DNA of 64,000 nt from JAJRPT01 sp965661945 (GCA_965661945.1 CBFIFP010000003.1:1-64000), one strand, 5' to 3'. Shown: positions 17,218-27,789, numbered from the stretch's first letter. The notes: a model not told the origin generated them from the letters alone. Made by a program: numbers and translations.

Positions 17218-19113
17218 ATGGATTTGACTATGAATTTTGATGGCAAATTTTATAATCCTAGTGAAGAAGTAATAAGTAAGGCAAATATAAAAGATTGGAA
17301 CGAATTAAACAAAATTGCAACTAATCACCCCGAGGGCTTTTGGTCTTCTATGGCTGAAGAATTGCATTGGTTTAAAAAATGGGACAAGTATCTTGATAAT
17401 TCTACTCCACCTTTTTATCAGTTTTTTGTGGGTGGAAAAACTAATATAGCTTATAATTGTCTAGATGTCCATAAAAACTCTTACAGAAGAAATAAACTTG
17501 CTTATATCTGGATTAGCGAAGACGGTTCATCAAAATCTATTTCATACAATGAATTATATAATGAAGTTTGTAAGTTCTCAAATGTTCTTAAATCAATGAA
17601 TGTGAAAAAAGGTGATAGAGTTACTATATATATGGGTAGGGTGCCTGAAATAGTAATTGCTATGCTTGCTTGTGCGAGAATTGGAGCAGTTCATTCTGTT
17701 GTTTATGGTGGCTTTAGTACAGAAGCACTTCACGAAAGAATTGAAGATAGTGAAAGTAAAGTTGTTATAACTTGCGACGGTGCAAACCAACGAGGCAAGT
17801 TAGTTAATTTAAAAGATATTACAGACGAAGCAGTTGATAGAGCAGGGATTGTTCAACATGTTATTTGTGTGAAACGCACAGGACAAGAAGTAAATATGCG
17901 TCAAGGTAGAGATATGTGGTATCACGAGTTAATGCAATTACCAATTGCAAGCATTCATTGTGAAGCAGAGCAAACAGATGCAGAAGACCCGCTTTTTATT
18001 TTATATACAAGTGGAACTACTGGCAAACCTAAAGCAATATTGCATACTCATGGTGGTTATATGGTTGGGGTTTATGCGAGTTTGAAATATGTTTTTGATA
18101 TTAAAGATGAAGATAGATATTGGTGTGCTGCAGATCCAGGTTGGATAACAGGACATAGTTATATTGTATATGGACCGCTTTTAAATGGCGCGACATCAAT
18201 CATATATGAAGGCGCTCCAAACTTTCCTTTTCCTGATAGATGGTGGAGTATCATTGAGGAATATGGTGTAAACATTTTATATACCGCTCCAACAGCTATT
18301 CGCGGACTTATGCGATTTGGTGATTCTTGGGCTAAGAGGCATGATTTATTATCTTTGAGATTACTTGGAAGTGTTGGAGAGCCTATCAATCCTGAAGCTT
18401 GGAGATGGTATAATGAAGTAATAGGTGATGGTAAATGCCCAATTATGGATACTTGGTGGCAAACCGAAACAGGTATGTTTATGATAACCCCAATGCCATG
18501 TTTGCCTTTAAAACCTGGCTCAGGCACAAAACCATTCCCTGGTATTCAAATGGATATTTTAGATGAAGAAGGAAATTCTGTAAATGATAATGAAGAGGGT
18601 TTTTTAGTTATTAAAAATCCTTGGCCTTCAATGATGAGAACGATTTATGGTGATAATGATAGGTATGTAGAGCAATATTGGACTAAGTATCCAGGAATGT
18701 ATATGACTGGTGACTCCGCTCGAAGAGATGAGGATGGTTATTATTGGATTATTGGCAGAGTAGATGATGTAATAAAAGTTTCGGGTTATAGGCTTGGTAC
18801 TGCAGAAATTGAAAGTGCTTTGGTTAGTTATCCTGATGTTGCTGAAGCTGCAGCTATAGGATTGCCACATGAATTAAAAGGTAATGCGATTCACTGCTTT
18901 GTTATCTTAAAAGCAGGTGTAAATCCTAATGATGATTTGCCTGAAAAATTGAAGTTGCATATTAGACATGAAGTAGGACCAATTGCAACTCCCGAAAAGA
19001 TTGAAATTGTAGAAAAATTACCTAAAACACGTTCTGGTAAGATTATGCGTAGGGTTTTGAAAGCTCAAGCATTAGGTCAAGATCCAGGTAATTTGTCGAC
19101 ATTAGAAGAATAA
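17218..19113 (+). CDS. acs: Acetyl-CoA synthetase
   Basis: 631 residues, normal for AMP-forming acetyl-CoA synthetase, which activates acetate to acetyl-AMP and then acetyl-CoA. Seen: nucleotide loop YTSGTTGKPKAILHTH, WITGHSYIVYGPL and LLGSVGEPINPEAW in the acyl/ATP site, WWQTETG, the TGDSARRDEDGYYWIIGR hinge, and PKTRSGKIMRR, whose lysine is the usual acetylation switch. Single gene with a promoter-like sequence upstream. Points to acetate use or scavenging. Confidence 0.96.
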   Translation: MDLTMNFDGKFYNPSEEVISKANIKDWNELNKIATNHPEGFWSSMAEELHWFKKWDKYLDNSTPPFYQFFVGGKTNIAYNCLDVHKNSYRRNKLAYIWISEDGSSKSISYNELYNEVCKFSNVLKSMNVKKGDRVTIYMGRVPEIVIAMLACARIGAVHSVVYGGFSTEALHERIEDSESKVVITCDGANQRGKLVNLKDITDEAVDRAGIVQHVICVKRTGQEVNMRQGRDMWYHELMQLPIASIHCEAEQTDAEDPLFILYTSGTTGKPKAILHTHGGYMVGVYASLKYVFDIKDEDRYWCAADPGWITGHSYIVYGPLLNGATSIIYEGAPNFPFPDRWWSIIEEYGVNILYTAPTAIRGLMRFGDSWAKRHDLLSLRLLGSVGEPINPEAWRWYNEVIGDGKCPIMDTWWQTETGMFMITPMPCLPLKPGSGTKPFPGIQMDILDEEGNSVNDNEEGFLVIKNPWPSMMRTIYGDNDRYVEQYWTKYPGMYMTGDSARRDEDGYYWIIGRVDDVIKVSGYRLGTAEIESALVSYPDVAEAAAIGLPHELKGNAIHCFVILKAGVNPNDDLPEKLKLHIRHEVGPIATPEKIEIVEKLPKTRSGKIMRRVLKAQALGQDPGNLSTLEE

Positions 19114-19182
19114 AATTTGTAACAAATAATTGATATTATTGTTATTATTTCGTTAAAAGAAAATTAATTTAAAAGAGGTAAA

Positions 19183-22100
19183 ATGTTAAGAGTACTAGTA
19201 TTGTTGATTATTGTATATAGTATATCGCTATCTCAATATGAAATAGGAAGAATACCTGCTCCATATAATAATGAATATGTTGAGCTTGAAGTAGGTCCCA
19301 GTGATGTAATATGGGCTGGAACTTGGGGAGACGGAGTTAAGAAATCAACGAATCAAGCGGAAAGTTGGTCAAATTCATCTAATGGTTTGACAAATCTTTA
19401 TGTTGGTGATATTAGCTATAAAGATGGCGTATTGCTTGCTGCAACTCAAGATGGTGTATTCAAATCTACAAACGAAGGAAATAGTTGGGAAAGAAAAAGT
19501 GAAGGATTGTTATTTTTAGAAATTGCAGGAGTTGCTGTTAAAGATGAGAATACTTATTTTGCTGCTACAAGAGGAAATGGAATATTCAGAACTACTGATG
19601 GCGGAGAAACTTGGGAAGAAAAAAATAATGGTATGAATTTTCAAGAAATGAGGTTTATTCATATTACACCCGAGGGCAATATACTTGCTGCAAAGCAAGG
19701 AGACGGACTTATGCGCTCAGATGATAATGGAGAAAGCTGGAAGACATCACAATCTGGTATATTTAATAAATACTTACTTTCAATTCAAAATTTACCTAAT
19801 GATGAAATTTGGGTCTCATCAGCTGGTCAAGGGATTTTCCAATCAAGTTCTGATGGAAATCATTGGTTAAGAATTGATTTACTTGATAATCTTGCAGATT
19901 TGAATATTGAATCATTTACTTACTTTGAACATGAGAATAACTACTATCAGATAGTTGGAACAAGAAGTAAAGGTATATGGAATTTTGATGCTAACTGGCA
20001 TACACCAAAATTTGAACAAACTGTATTTCAGTGGAGAACCGCTCATTCTATAAGAACTTTATCGACTGGTAGAATTGTTGTGGCGATTGGAGCAGAAGGA
20101 ATCGCTTATACTGATACTGATGGTAAAAGTTGGAATTATCCTAAACCGACTAACGAAATGTATAATGCGGTAGATAATGTAGTAGATGCAGGATATCGAG
20201 ATTATAAACTTGCTGCTGATGGGGCAAAAGTATATGCAGCTATTGGAAAAAAAGGTATTTTTAAATCTGAAGATTACGGTAAAACTTGGGATAATATTGG
20301 TGAAGTAAGAGACGAATATTCAAAATTTAAGAAGTTTGGAAATAGATTATATTACATTTATGATAATGTTAATATAAGATATTCAGATAATGACGGTGGG
20401 TCTTGGAGTTCATTAAATTTGCCAGATTTAGAGGAAGATTATTGGCCTGATAGTACTATAAAGGAATATATATCTTTTTATGATATTTATCATAAAGGTT
20501 CTGATATTTATGTTACTTACTCATTTGTTTATACTTATAATAATCCTGACCCAGAATCCCCACCATCAGAAGATTGGCAGCCACCTGTTCCAAAAAATAG
20601 CGTGTTTTATTCTTCAAATAATGGATCTTCTTGGATTTTACAAAATATGCCGAACGATGGAACACCTATGGTTTCGATTGAATCTACTTCTAATGGAAAT
20701 ATTTTAGCATCAACAAGACAAGGATTAGTTTTTAATTCTACTGATAAAGGTGTTAATTGGCTGAAGACAGCTGGTGATGTTGTTAGGGGTAATAATTTAG
20801 TTAAATCATTAAAAGCAAATGGGAATAGGCTATTTGCTATAACTAATGATTGGTTTTATAATACTATTGATTATGGTAATACTTTTAATAGAGTTGATTA
20901 TGGTTTAGATGCTGCATTAGAGGATTTCTTGGGTTATGTACCTTCTAACGAAGTGCAAGGTTTGGGTATTGTAAATAATAATTCATACTTTTTAGGGCTT
21001 AGGTATAATTTTGGAATTTTTAGAACAACTGATAATGGAGTTACATTTGATTCTATCAATAATAGCTTTCCATGTGAAGAAATACGCTCAGTAGCTAATA
21101 ATGCAGATGGTGATGTTTATTTTGCAACTACTTCTATTTGGAAGTATGTCAATCCATCAAGATTAGACCCGCCCGTACTAGTATCACCAGCAAATAACAC
21201 AACAAATATGTCAATAGTACCAGAAGACCCAGATGGCAGACCAGCGGCATTGATAGAGTGGGAAGAAACAGAAAAAGCAGATATATATGAGATACAAGTA
21301 TCAGAATATGAAGAGTTTTTTAATTTTATGTATAAGAAAGTACACGCAGGAACAACTGCAGTATTAGAAGATTCTTTAAAGTATAACACAACATATTACT
21401 GGAGAGTACGCTCAAAAGTAAATGACTCCTATGGACGTTGGTCATCAAGATGGAGTTTCACAACAGAACTACCATCACCAAAACTAATATCTCCAGAAGA
21501 TAATAAAATTGGTGTTCCAATTAATCCTACATATACTTGGGAGAGTATTCCAAATACAGAAAACTACTTAATAGAGGTATCAACTTCACTAGAATTTCAA
21601 GATATAGTTTTCAGTCAAACAGTAACTTCATCAACATTTGAATCTGGAACTTATACTCATAATGAATTATTAACACCATCAACAACATATTATTGGCGAA
21701 TGAAAGCAATGAGTGATAAGAGTGAGTCAAGATGGTCGGAGTATAACCAATTTACAACTGTAACAGGAGCTCCAACATTGATATATCCAGAAGCAAATCA
21801 ATCAGAAATTCCAACAGAAGTAGTATTTAAATTCAAAGGTGTAGAAGAAACAGATGTATATAGAATACAAGTATCATCAGACTCAACATTTAAAGAACTA
21901 GCACTATTGATATTAAATAGAAATACAGAAACAGACTCAACTCACTTTTTTGACTTTTTGGAGTTTTTCAAAGTATATTATTGGAGAGTTCAATCAGTTT
22001 TAGTAGTAAAGAATGATCAAGGAGTTGATGTGGAGTATTACGGAGTTTGGAGTGAAATTCGAAAGTTCACAACAGGTATTCAACCACCAGGTTTATTATC

Positions 22101-22935
22101 CCCTCCAAATAATACATTTGATGTATCACTTACTCCAAATTTACAATGGGATAGTTTTGATGGAGCTGTAGGATATCATGTCCAATTAGGAAAAACATCA
22201 AACTTTGAGGAAGAATTGATAATAAATGATACAATAAATGAATTATCATATCAAGTTCCTGATGGCTTGCTTTCAAACTATGAATTATACTATTGGCGAA
22301 TGAGAGTAATCTTAGCAGATAATGCAGCATCATGGGTAAGCCCATGGAGATTTACAACAATAATGCAAAAATCATCAGCAGTAAATCCAAATTGTGGAGC
22401 TGTAGATATGCCATTAGAATTCACATTGGTATGGGAATTAGTAACTGGAGCAGATAATTATAGATTAGAAGTATCAAGCAATGAAAACTTTGTCTCAGAA
22501 AATATAGTATTTTCTAAGGAAGATTTATCATCAGATAGAATAAAGATAGAGGAAGTATTAGAAGAAGGAAAAACATATTATTGGAGAACACAAGGTTATA
22601 ATGAGAATAACACAGGACCTTGGTCAGAGGTATGTAGTTTTACAACACAAATGTTGAGTGTAAGGAATATAGAGAAAGAATTCAACTTTATAGCATATCC
22701 AAACCCAACAAAAGATGAAATGAAGTATGAATTTACATTAGAAAAAGCAAGTAAAGTAGAGATAGAAATCTACGATATGACAGGATTAAAAATAGCGACA
22801 TTAATAGACAGACCATTATCAAGTGGATTACATCAAATAAATTGGGAAGTAGGAAGTATATCAAATGGGAACTACAACCTAATAATGACAGTGAATGGAA
22901 AATCCTACTTGAAGTTAGTAGGTGTAAGTAAATAA
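19183..22935 (+). CDS. Giant T9SS-sorted protein: BNR propeller + fibronectin-III-like repeats, copy A
   Basis: 1250 residues. Signal peptide MLRVLVLLIIVYSISLSQYE. Residues about 20-660 hold many BNR/Asp-box blades (STNEGNSWERK, TTDGGETWEEK, SDDNGESWKT, SEDYGKTWD). Residues 664-1165 hold about five fibronectin-III-like modules, each with TYYWRV and WS...FTT ends. From about 1170 there is a YPNP-type sorting domain (FIAYPNPTKDEM, IEIYDMTGLKIATL). Should be exported by type IX secretion and displayed on the surface; ligand unknown. Residues 664-1250 are identical to 644-1230 of copy B at 23017, while the N-terminal parts are clearly diverged. Confidence 0.9.
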   Translation: MLRVLVLLIIVYSISLSQYEIGRIPAPYNNEYVELEVGPSDVIWAGTWGDGVKKSTNQAESWSNSSNGLTNLYVGDISYKDGVLLAATQDGVFKSTNEGNSWERKSEGLLFLEIAGVAVKDENTYFAATRGNGIFRTTDGGETWEEKNNGMNFQEMRFIHITPEGNILAAKQGDGLMRSDDNGESWKTSQSGIFNKYLLSIQNLPNDEIWVSSAGQGIFQSSSDGNHWLRIDLLDNLADLNIESFTYFEHENNYYQIVGTRSKGIWNFDANWHTPKFEQTVFQWRTAHSIRTLSTGRIVVAIGAEGIAYTDTDGKSWNYPKPTNEMYNAVDNVVDAGYRDYKLAADGAKVYAAIGKKGIFKSEDYGKTWDNIGEVRDEYSKFKKFGNRLYYIYDNVNIRYSDNDGGSWSSLNLPDLEEDYWPDSTIKEYISFYDIYHKGSDIYVTYSFVYTYNNPDPESPPSEDWQPPVPKNSVFYSSNNGSSWILQNMPNDGTPMVSIESTSNGNILASTRQGLVFNSTDKGVNWLKTAGDVVRGNNLVKSLKANGNRLFAITNDWFYNTIDYGNTFNRVDYGLDAALEDFLGYVPSNEVQGLGIVNNNSYFLGLRYNFGIFRTTDNGVTFDSINNSFPCEEIRSVANNADGDVYFATTSIWKYVNPSRLDPPVLVSPANNTTNMSIVPEDPDGRPAALIEWEETEKADIYEIQVSEYEEFFNFMYKKVHAGTTAVLEDSLKYNTTYYWRVRSKVNDSYGRWSSRWSFTTELPSPKLISPEDNKIGVPINPTYTWESIPNTENYLIEVSTSLEFQDIVFSQTVTSSTFESGTYTHNELLTPSTTYYWRMKAMSDKSESRWSEYNQFTTVTGAPTLIYPEANQSEIPTEVVFKFKGVEETDVYRIQVSSDSTFKELALLILNRNTETDSTHFFDFLEFFKVYYWRVQSVLVVKNDQGVDVEYYGVWSEIRKFTTGIQPPGLLSPPNNTFDVSLTPNLQWDSFDGAVGYHVQLGKTSNFEEELIINDTINELSYQVPDGLLSNYELYYWRMRVILADNAASWVSPWRFTTIMQKSSAVNPNCGAVDMPLEFTLVWELVTGADNYRLEVSSNENFVSENIVFSKEDLSSDRIKIEEVLEEGKTYYWRTQGYNENNTGPWSEVCSFTTQMLSVRNIEKEFNFIAYPNPTKDEMKYEFTLEKASKVEIEIYDMTGLKIATLIDRPLSSGLHQINWEVGSISNGNYNLIMTVNGKSYLKLVGVSK

Positions 22936-22968
22936 TAAAATAAGGGGAGTTTTTACTCCCCTTATTTT
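21172..22968 (+). repeat. 1.8-kb direct repeat, copy A (C-terminal half of gene plus terminator)
   Basis: Begins at the CCC codon of residue 664 and runs through the stop and terminator. Aligned with copy B at a constant offset of 3774 bp, the only difference I noticed is A at 22926 versus G at 26700, a silent valine codon change. Similarity drops abruptly at both ends. Confidence 0.9.
22940..22965 (+). terminator. Terminator of propeller gene copy A
   Basis: 11-bp stem ATAAGGGGAGT / ACTCCCCTTAT with a T4 loop, then TTTT. Identical copy downstream of copy B. Confidence 0.85.
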
Positions 22969-23016
22969 AAATAATGATGAATAGTTAAATAAAATAATAA
23001 ATTAAAAGGTAATATT

Positions 23017-26000
23017 ATGTTAAAATATTTTCTAATTATAGTGGTATCATTACTTCCACTTTATTCGCAATATGATGTTGCAAGAATTAGAAGCCCTTAT
23101 CTAAATGAGTTTAAAGAACTGGAAGTAGGTCCTAATGATATGTTATGGGCAGGGACATGGGGAGATGGAGTTAGGCGATCTACTGATTTGGCTGACACTT
23201 GGGAAGTCAAAAATAATGGTCTTGGTGATTTGTATATTTCAGATTTGAATTTTAAAGACGGAATACTTCTCGCAGGTACCTATGGTGGAGGAGTGTATAA
23301 ATCTACAAATGAGGGAAATGGCTGGGAAGAAATAAATAATGGGCTATTTAACCTAAGGGTTGTAGGAGTAGCTGTTAAAGATGATTCAACTTATTTCGCT
23401 GCAACAGAAGGAAATGGAGTTTTTAGAACAACTGACGGTGGATTAACTTGGGAAGAAAAAAACAAAGGTAATAATTTCCACGATATGAGATTTGTTCATA
23501 TAACACCTGCAGGAAATATACTTGCAGGAAAGCAAGGCGATGGTCTTATAAGGTCAGATGATAACGGCGAAAATTGGAAAACATCAAGTTCAGGAATTTT
23601 TAATAAATATGTAATATCAATTCAAAATTTACCAAATGATGAAATTTGGGTTTCATCTGCAGGAGAAGGTATTTTTCAATCAAGTTCTGATGGAAATCAT
23701 TGGTTAAGAATTGATTTGTTAGATAATTTAATTGAAAGAAATATTGAGTCATTTACTTATTTTGAACATGAAAACAGCTATTATCAGATAGTTGGAACAA
23801 GAAATTGGGGGATATGGAGATTTGATGCAAATTGGCACACTCCAAAATTTGAACCAACTGTTATTGTAAATAGAACAGCCCACTCTATGGTTACGCTTTC
23901 TACTGGCAGAATAGTAGTTGCTATTGGTTCCAGAGGTATTGCTTATTCTGATAACATGGGAGAAAAATTTTCTTATCCTAGTGGACTAAGAGATGGAACT
24001 GATAATGATTATTTGGTTGAAACTGATGGAAAAAATGTTTTAGTCGCTCTTGGTGGAGGTGGTATTTTTCATTCTAGTAATTATGGATATGCTTGGGAAG
24101 ATAGAGGTGAAGAGCATTCCGAATATGGATTTTTGAAAAAACAAGGTGATAAAATATTTTATAGTGCTTTAAATACTTTAAAATATACTACTAATCATGG
24201 TCAAAATTGGACCACGGTTAACGTTACAGATTTATATCCAAACGCTACAGATTATGAGAAACTATTTAGATATACTGGTATTGTTCATAATGGAAATAAT
24301 ATTTATCTTACTCATTCTGTAGATTATAGGTACACGGGAACATCTATGGAACCACCTCCACCACCAACTGTTGAATATTCAATTCTTGTTTCGAATGATA
24401 ATGGTGGAAGTTGGAGTTTAGCAAATGATATTGCAAGTGATGTACCAGTTTTTGACCTTACAAGAACTTCAAATGGTAATTTATTTGCTCTAAATGAAAT
24501 TGGTGTAATTTATCGAAGTACTAATCAAGGAACGAACTGGGAAGTTGCTCAAGCTACTCCAAATTCAGAAAATACTAGGTATAAGTTCATAAAAGCAAAC
24601 GGTAATAGACTATACATTTCTGGCAATAGATCTTTAGAGGAATCAATTGATAATGCTCAAACACTTACCAGAGTAAATTTTGATTTTGACCAAATGAATT
24701 TTGTTGGTTTTACTCCTCGTGAAGATGTACAAGATTTAGTTTTTACCGGACCAAGTAATTTCTTTGCTGGTTTTAATAGTAATTTTGGAGTTTATAAAAG
24801 TGATAATAATGGTGTAGATGTAGATTCTATAAATAACAGTTATCCAACTGAAAGAGTTAGGTCTATGGCTTCAAATACTGATAGAGATGTTTATATTGCT
24901 ACTTCTTCTATTTGGAGATATGTAGATGAAAGAGGTCTTCCTATTCCCGTACTAGTATCACCAGCAAATAACACAACAAATATGTCAATAGTACCAGAAG
25001 ACCCAGATGGCAGACCAGCGGCATTGATAGAGTGGGAAGAAACAGAAAAAGCAGATATATATGAGATACAAGTATCAGAATATGAAGAGTTTTTTAATTT
25101 TATGTATAAGAAAGTACACGCAGGAACAACTGCAGTATTAGAAGATTCTTTAAAGTATAACACAACATATTACTGGAGAGTACGCTCAAAAGTAAATGAC
25201 TCCTATGGACGTTGGTCATCAAGATGGAGTTTCACAACAGAACTACCATCACCAAAACTAATATCTCCAGAAGATAATAAAATTGGTGTTCCAATTAATC
25301 CTACATATACTTGGGAGAGTATTCCAAATACAGAAAACTACTTAATAGAGGTATCAACTTCACTAGAATTTCAAGATATAGTTTTCAGTCAAACAGTAAC
25401 TTCATCAACATTTGAATCTGGAACTTATACTCATAATGAATTATTAACACCATCAACAACATATTATTGGCGAATGAAAGCAATGAGTGATAAGAGTGAG
25501 TCAAGATGGTCGGAGTATAACCAATTTACAACTGTAACAGGAGCTCCAACATTGATATATCCAGAAGCAAATCAATCAGAAATTCCAACAGAAGTAGTAT
25601 TTAAATTCAAAGGTGTAGAAGAAACAGATGTATATAGAATACAAGTATCATCAGACTCAACATTTAAAGAACTAGCACTATTGATATTAAATAGAAATAC
25701 AGAAACAGACTCAACTCACTTTTTTGACTTTTTGGAGTTTTTCAAAGTATATTATTGGAGAGTTCAATCAGTTTTAGTAGTAAAGAATGATCAAGGAGTT
25801 GATGTGGAGTATTACGGAGTTTGGAGTGAAATTCGAAAGTTCACAACAGGTATTCAACCACCAGGTTTATTATCCCCTCCAAATAATACATTTGATGTAT
25901 CACTTACTCCAAATTTACAATGGGATAGTTTTGATGGAGCTGTAGGATATCATGTCCAATTAGGAAAAACATCAAACTTTGAGGAAGAATTGATAATAAA

Positions 26001-26709
26001 TGATACAATAAATGAATTATCATATCAAGTTCCTGATGGCTTGCTTTCAAACTATGAATTATACTATTGGCGAATGAGAGTAATCTTAGCAGATAATGCA
26101 GCATCATGGGTAAGCCCATGGAGATTTACAACAATAATGCAAAAATCATCAGCAGTAAATCCAAATTGTGGAGCTGTAGATATGCCATTAGAATTCACAT
26201 TGGTATGGGAATTAGTAACTGGAGCAGATAATTATAGATTAGAAGTATCAAGCAATGAAAACTTTGTCTCAGAAAATATAGTATTTTCTAAGGAAGATTT
26301 ATCATCAGATAGAATAAAGATAGAGGAAGTATTAGAAGAAGGAAAAACATATTATTGGAGAACACAAGGTTATAATGAGAATAACACAGGACCTTGGTCA
26401 GAGGTATGTAGTTTTACAACACAAATGTTGAGTGTAAGGAATATAGAGAAAGAATTCAACTTTATAGCATATCCAAACCCAACAAAAGATGAAATGAAGT
26501 ATGAATTTACATTAGAAAAAGCAAGTAAAGTAGAGATAGAAATCTACGATATGACAGGATTAAAAATAGCGACATTAATAGACAGACCATTATCAAGTGG
26601 ATTACATCAAATAAATTGGGAAGTAGGAAGTATATCAAATGGGAACTACAACCTAATAATGACAGTGAATGGAAAATCCTACTTGAAGTTAGTAGGTGTG
26701 AGTAAATAA
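23017..26709 (+). CDS. Giant T9SS-sorted protein: BNR propeller + fibronectin-III-like repeats, copy B
   Basis: 1230 residues, same architecture as copy A: signal peptide MLKYFLIIVVSLLPLYSQYD, BNR/Asp-box propeller to about 640 (STNEGNGWEEI, TTDGGLTWEEK, SDDNGENWKT, SNYGYAWED), then the identical fibronectin-like and sorting-domain half. The propeller is related to that of copy A (the stretch around LPNDEIWVSSAGEGIFQSSS is nearly unchanged) but diverged elsewhere, including an insert rich in Pro (EPPPPPTVEYS). The exact sharing of the C-terminal half suggests recent duplication with homogenisation, leaving variable ligand-facing domains on a common stalk and export signal. Confidence 0.9.
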   Translation: MLKYFLIIVVSLLPLYSQYDVARIRSPYLNEFKELEVGPNDMLWAGTWGDGVRRSTDLADTWEVKNNGLGDLYISDLNFKDGILLAGTYGGGVYKSTNEGNGWEEINNGLFNLRVVGVAVKDDSTYFAATEGNGVFRTTDGGLTWEEKNKGNNFHDMRFVHITPAGNILAGKQGDGLIRSDDNGENWKTSSSGIFNKYVISIQNLPNDEIWVSSAGEGIFQSSSDGNHWLRIDLLDNLIERNIESFTYFEHENSYYQIVGTRNWGIWRFDANWHTPKFEPTVIVNRTAHSMVTLSTGRIVVAIGSRGIAYSDNMGEKFSYPSGLRDGTDNDYLVETDGKNVLVALGGGGIFHSSNYGYAWEDRGEEHSEYGFLKKQGDKIFYSALNTLKYTTNHGQNWTTVNVTDLYPNATDYEKLFRYTGIVHNGNNIYLTHSVDYRYTGTSMEPPPPPTVEYSILVSNDNGGSWSLANDIASDVPVFDLTRTSNGNLFALNEIGVIYRSTNQGTNWEVAQATPNSENTRYKFIKANGNRLYISGNRSLEESIDNAQTLTRVNFDFDQMNFVGFTPREDVQDLVFTGPSNFFAGFNSNFGVYKSDNNGVDVDSINNSYPTERVRSMASNTDRDVYIATSSIWRYVDERGLPIPVLVSPANNTTNMSIVPEDPDGRPAALIEWEETEKADIYEIQVSEYEEFFNFMYKKVHAGTTAVLEDSLKYNTTYYWRVRSKVNDSYGRWSSRWSFTTELPSPKLISPEDNKIGVPINPTYTWESIPNTENYLIEVSTSLEFQDIVFSQTVTSSTFESGTYTHNELLTPSTTYYWRMKAMSDKSESRWSEYNQFTTVTGAPTLIYPEANQSEIPTEVVFKFKGVEETDVYRIQVSSDSTFKELALLILNRNTETDSTHFFDFLEFFKVYYWRVQSVLVVKNDQGVDVEYYGVWSEIRKFTTGIQPPGLLSPPNNTFDVSLTPNLQWDSFDGAVGYHVQLGKTSNFEEELIINDTINELSYQVPDGLLSNYELYYWRMRVILADNAASWVSPWRFTTIMQKSSAVNPNCGAVDMPLEFTLVWELVTGADNYRLEVSSNENFVSENIVFSKEDLSSDRIKIEEVLEEGKTYYWRTQGYNENNTGPWSEVCSFTTQMLSVRNIEKEFNFIAYPNPTKDEMKYEFTLEKASKVEIEIYDMTGLKIATLIDRPLSSGLHQINWEVGSISNGNYNLIMTVNGKSYLKLVGVSK

Positions 26710-26742
26710 TAAAATAAGGGGAGTTTTTACTCCCCTTATTTT
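24946..26742 (+). repeat. 1.8-kb direct repeat, copy B
   Basis: Matches 21172-22968 through the end of the terminator stem and its T tail, with one silent difference noticed. In both genes the join falls right after the last propeller motif (ATSSIWRYV / ATTSIWKYV). Confidence 0.9.
26714..26739. terminator. Terminator of propeller gene copy B
   Basis: Same stem ATAAGGGGAGT / ACTCCCCTTAT as after copy A, followed by TTTTTAG. It lies just before the stop of the convergent monooxygenase gene and may serve both. Confidence 0.85.
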
Positions 26743-26751
26743 TAGTTAAAA

Positions 26752-27789
26752 TTATTTTAGAAATTGTTTAATTTGCCTTGCTGTATCTTTTGCATATCTT
26801 CCAACACCTATTAAAGTTGCTGAAGCAAAGCCAGTCCAATTACCAAAACCAACAAGCCAAAGACCTTCAATATCTAGGGCTTTTGTTTGTTTAGTTTTAA
26901 TCTTATTATTTTTAATAATATTTAATGGATTTAAAAATTGAAAAGATGCTTTAAAACCAGTGCACAAAATAATTACATTAGCATCTAGCCTTGATTCTCC
27001 CCATTTTGCACCATTTTCATCTATCTCATCAAATAAATTATAGAAGTTAAGTTTTCCTTCTTCAAGGGCTTTTTTTACAGGTTGTATTTGAACGATATCT
27101 CCTAAATCTGGTTTAAAATCAAGATTAGGATTTTTATCTTTTTCTCTATAATATGTAGTTGCAAGTGAAAACAAGTAACTTCCATCAACTTCTTCAGGTA
27201 AAAATCGTGGAGGGTCTTTTACTATCCAATATGCTTCAGCAAATCCGTTTAAATCAGCAACTATTTGAGCACCAGAGTTACCACCACCAATAACAAAAAC
27301 TTTTTTACCTTTGTAATCAGAGTTTCTGTAATAATTAGCTGAATGTATTATTTGACCTTTGAATTTGTCTAAACCTTTAAATTCAGGTATATGTGGATTT
27401 GCCCAAGTACCTGAAGCTGCAATTAAAGTTTTTGAACTAAAATTACCATTATCGGTTTCGATTTCAAATATTTCATTTTTTTTTGAAATATTTAAAACAT
27501 TAATAGGTCTGCGAATATTGAGATTATATTTTTGTTCGTAATTCTCTAAATAATTAATTACGTGATTTTTGTGTGGGTATTTGTCTTCAGCTTTGGGCAT
27601 AAGGTATCCTGGTAGTGAAGAACTCTCTGCCGGTGAAAAAATGTGTAAGTTTTCCCATGTGTGAAGCCAAGCACCACCGGGTTTTTTCTGATTATCTAAT
27701 ATAATGAAGTTTATATTTTCTTTTTTTAGGTAATATCCGCAGGATAGTCCAGCTTGACCGCCACCTATAACAATACAATCATAAATCAC
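26752..27789 (-). CDS. FAD/NAD(P)H-dependent monooxygenase of the CzcO/ArsO type
   Basis: 345 residues. N-terminal FAD site CIVIGGGQAGLSCGYYL, then PGGAWLHTWENLHIFSP, a second dinucleotide site KVFVIGGGNSGAQIVADL (about 163-180) for NAD(P)H, and a C-terminal GLWLVGFGNWTG. This fits the flavin monooxygenase-like group that includes ArsO and CzcO; the true substrate cannot be told and no arsenic genes are near. The GTG start (with AGGA upstream) overlaps the 3' end of the glycosyltransferase gene by 11 bp, so the two form an operon. Confidence 0.8.
   Translation of the reverse strand: MIYDCIVIGGGQAGLSCGYYLKKENINFIILDNQKKPGGAWLHTWENLHIFSPAESSSLPGYLMPKAEDKYPHKNHVINYLENYEQKYNLNIRRPINVLNISKKNEIFEIETDNGNFSSKTLIAASGTWANPHIPEFKGLDKFKGQIIHSANYYRNSDYKGKKVFVIGGGNSGAQIVADLNGFAEAYWIVKDPPRFLPEEVDGSYLFSLATTYYREKDKNPNLDFKPDLGDIVQIQPVKKALEEGKLNFYNLFDEIDENGAKWGESRLDANVIILCTGFKASFQFLNPLNIIKNNKIKTKQTKALDIEGLWLVGFGNWTGFASATLIGVGRYAKDTARQIKQFLK

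Noticed and set aside
24891..26119. Minus-strand frames repeated identically inside both giant propeller genes
   Set aside because: Their duplication only mirrors the 1.8-kb identity of the sense genes; they have no ribosome sites and cross coding DNA.
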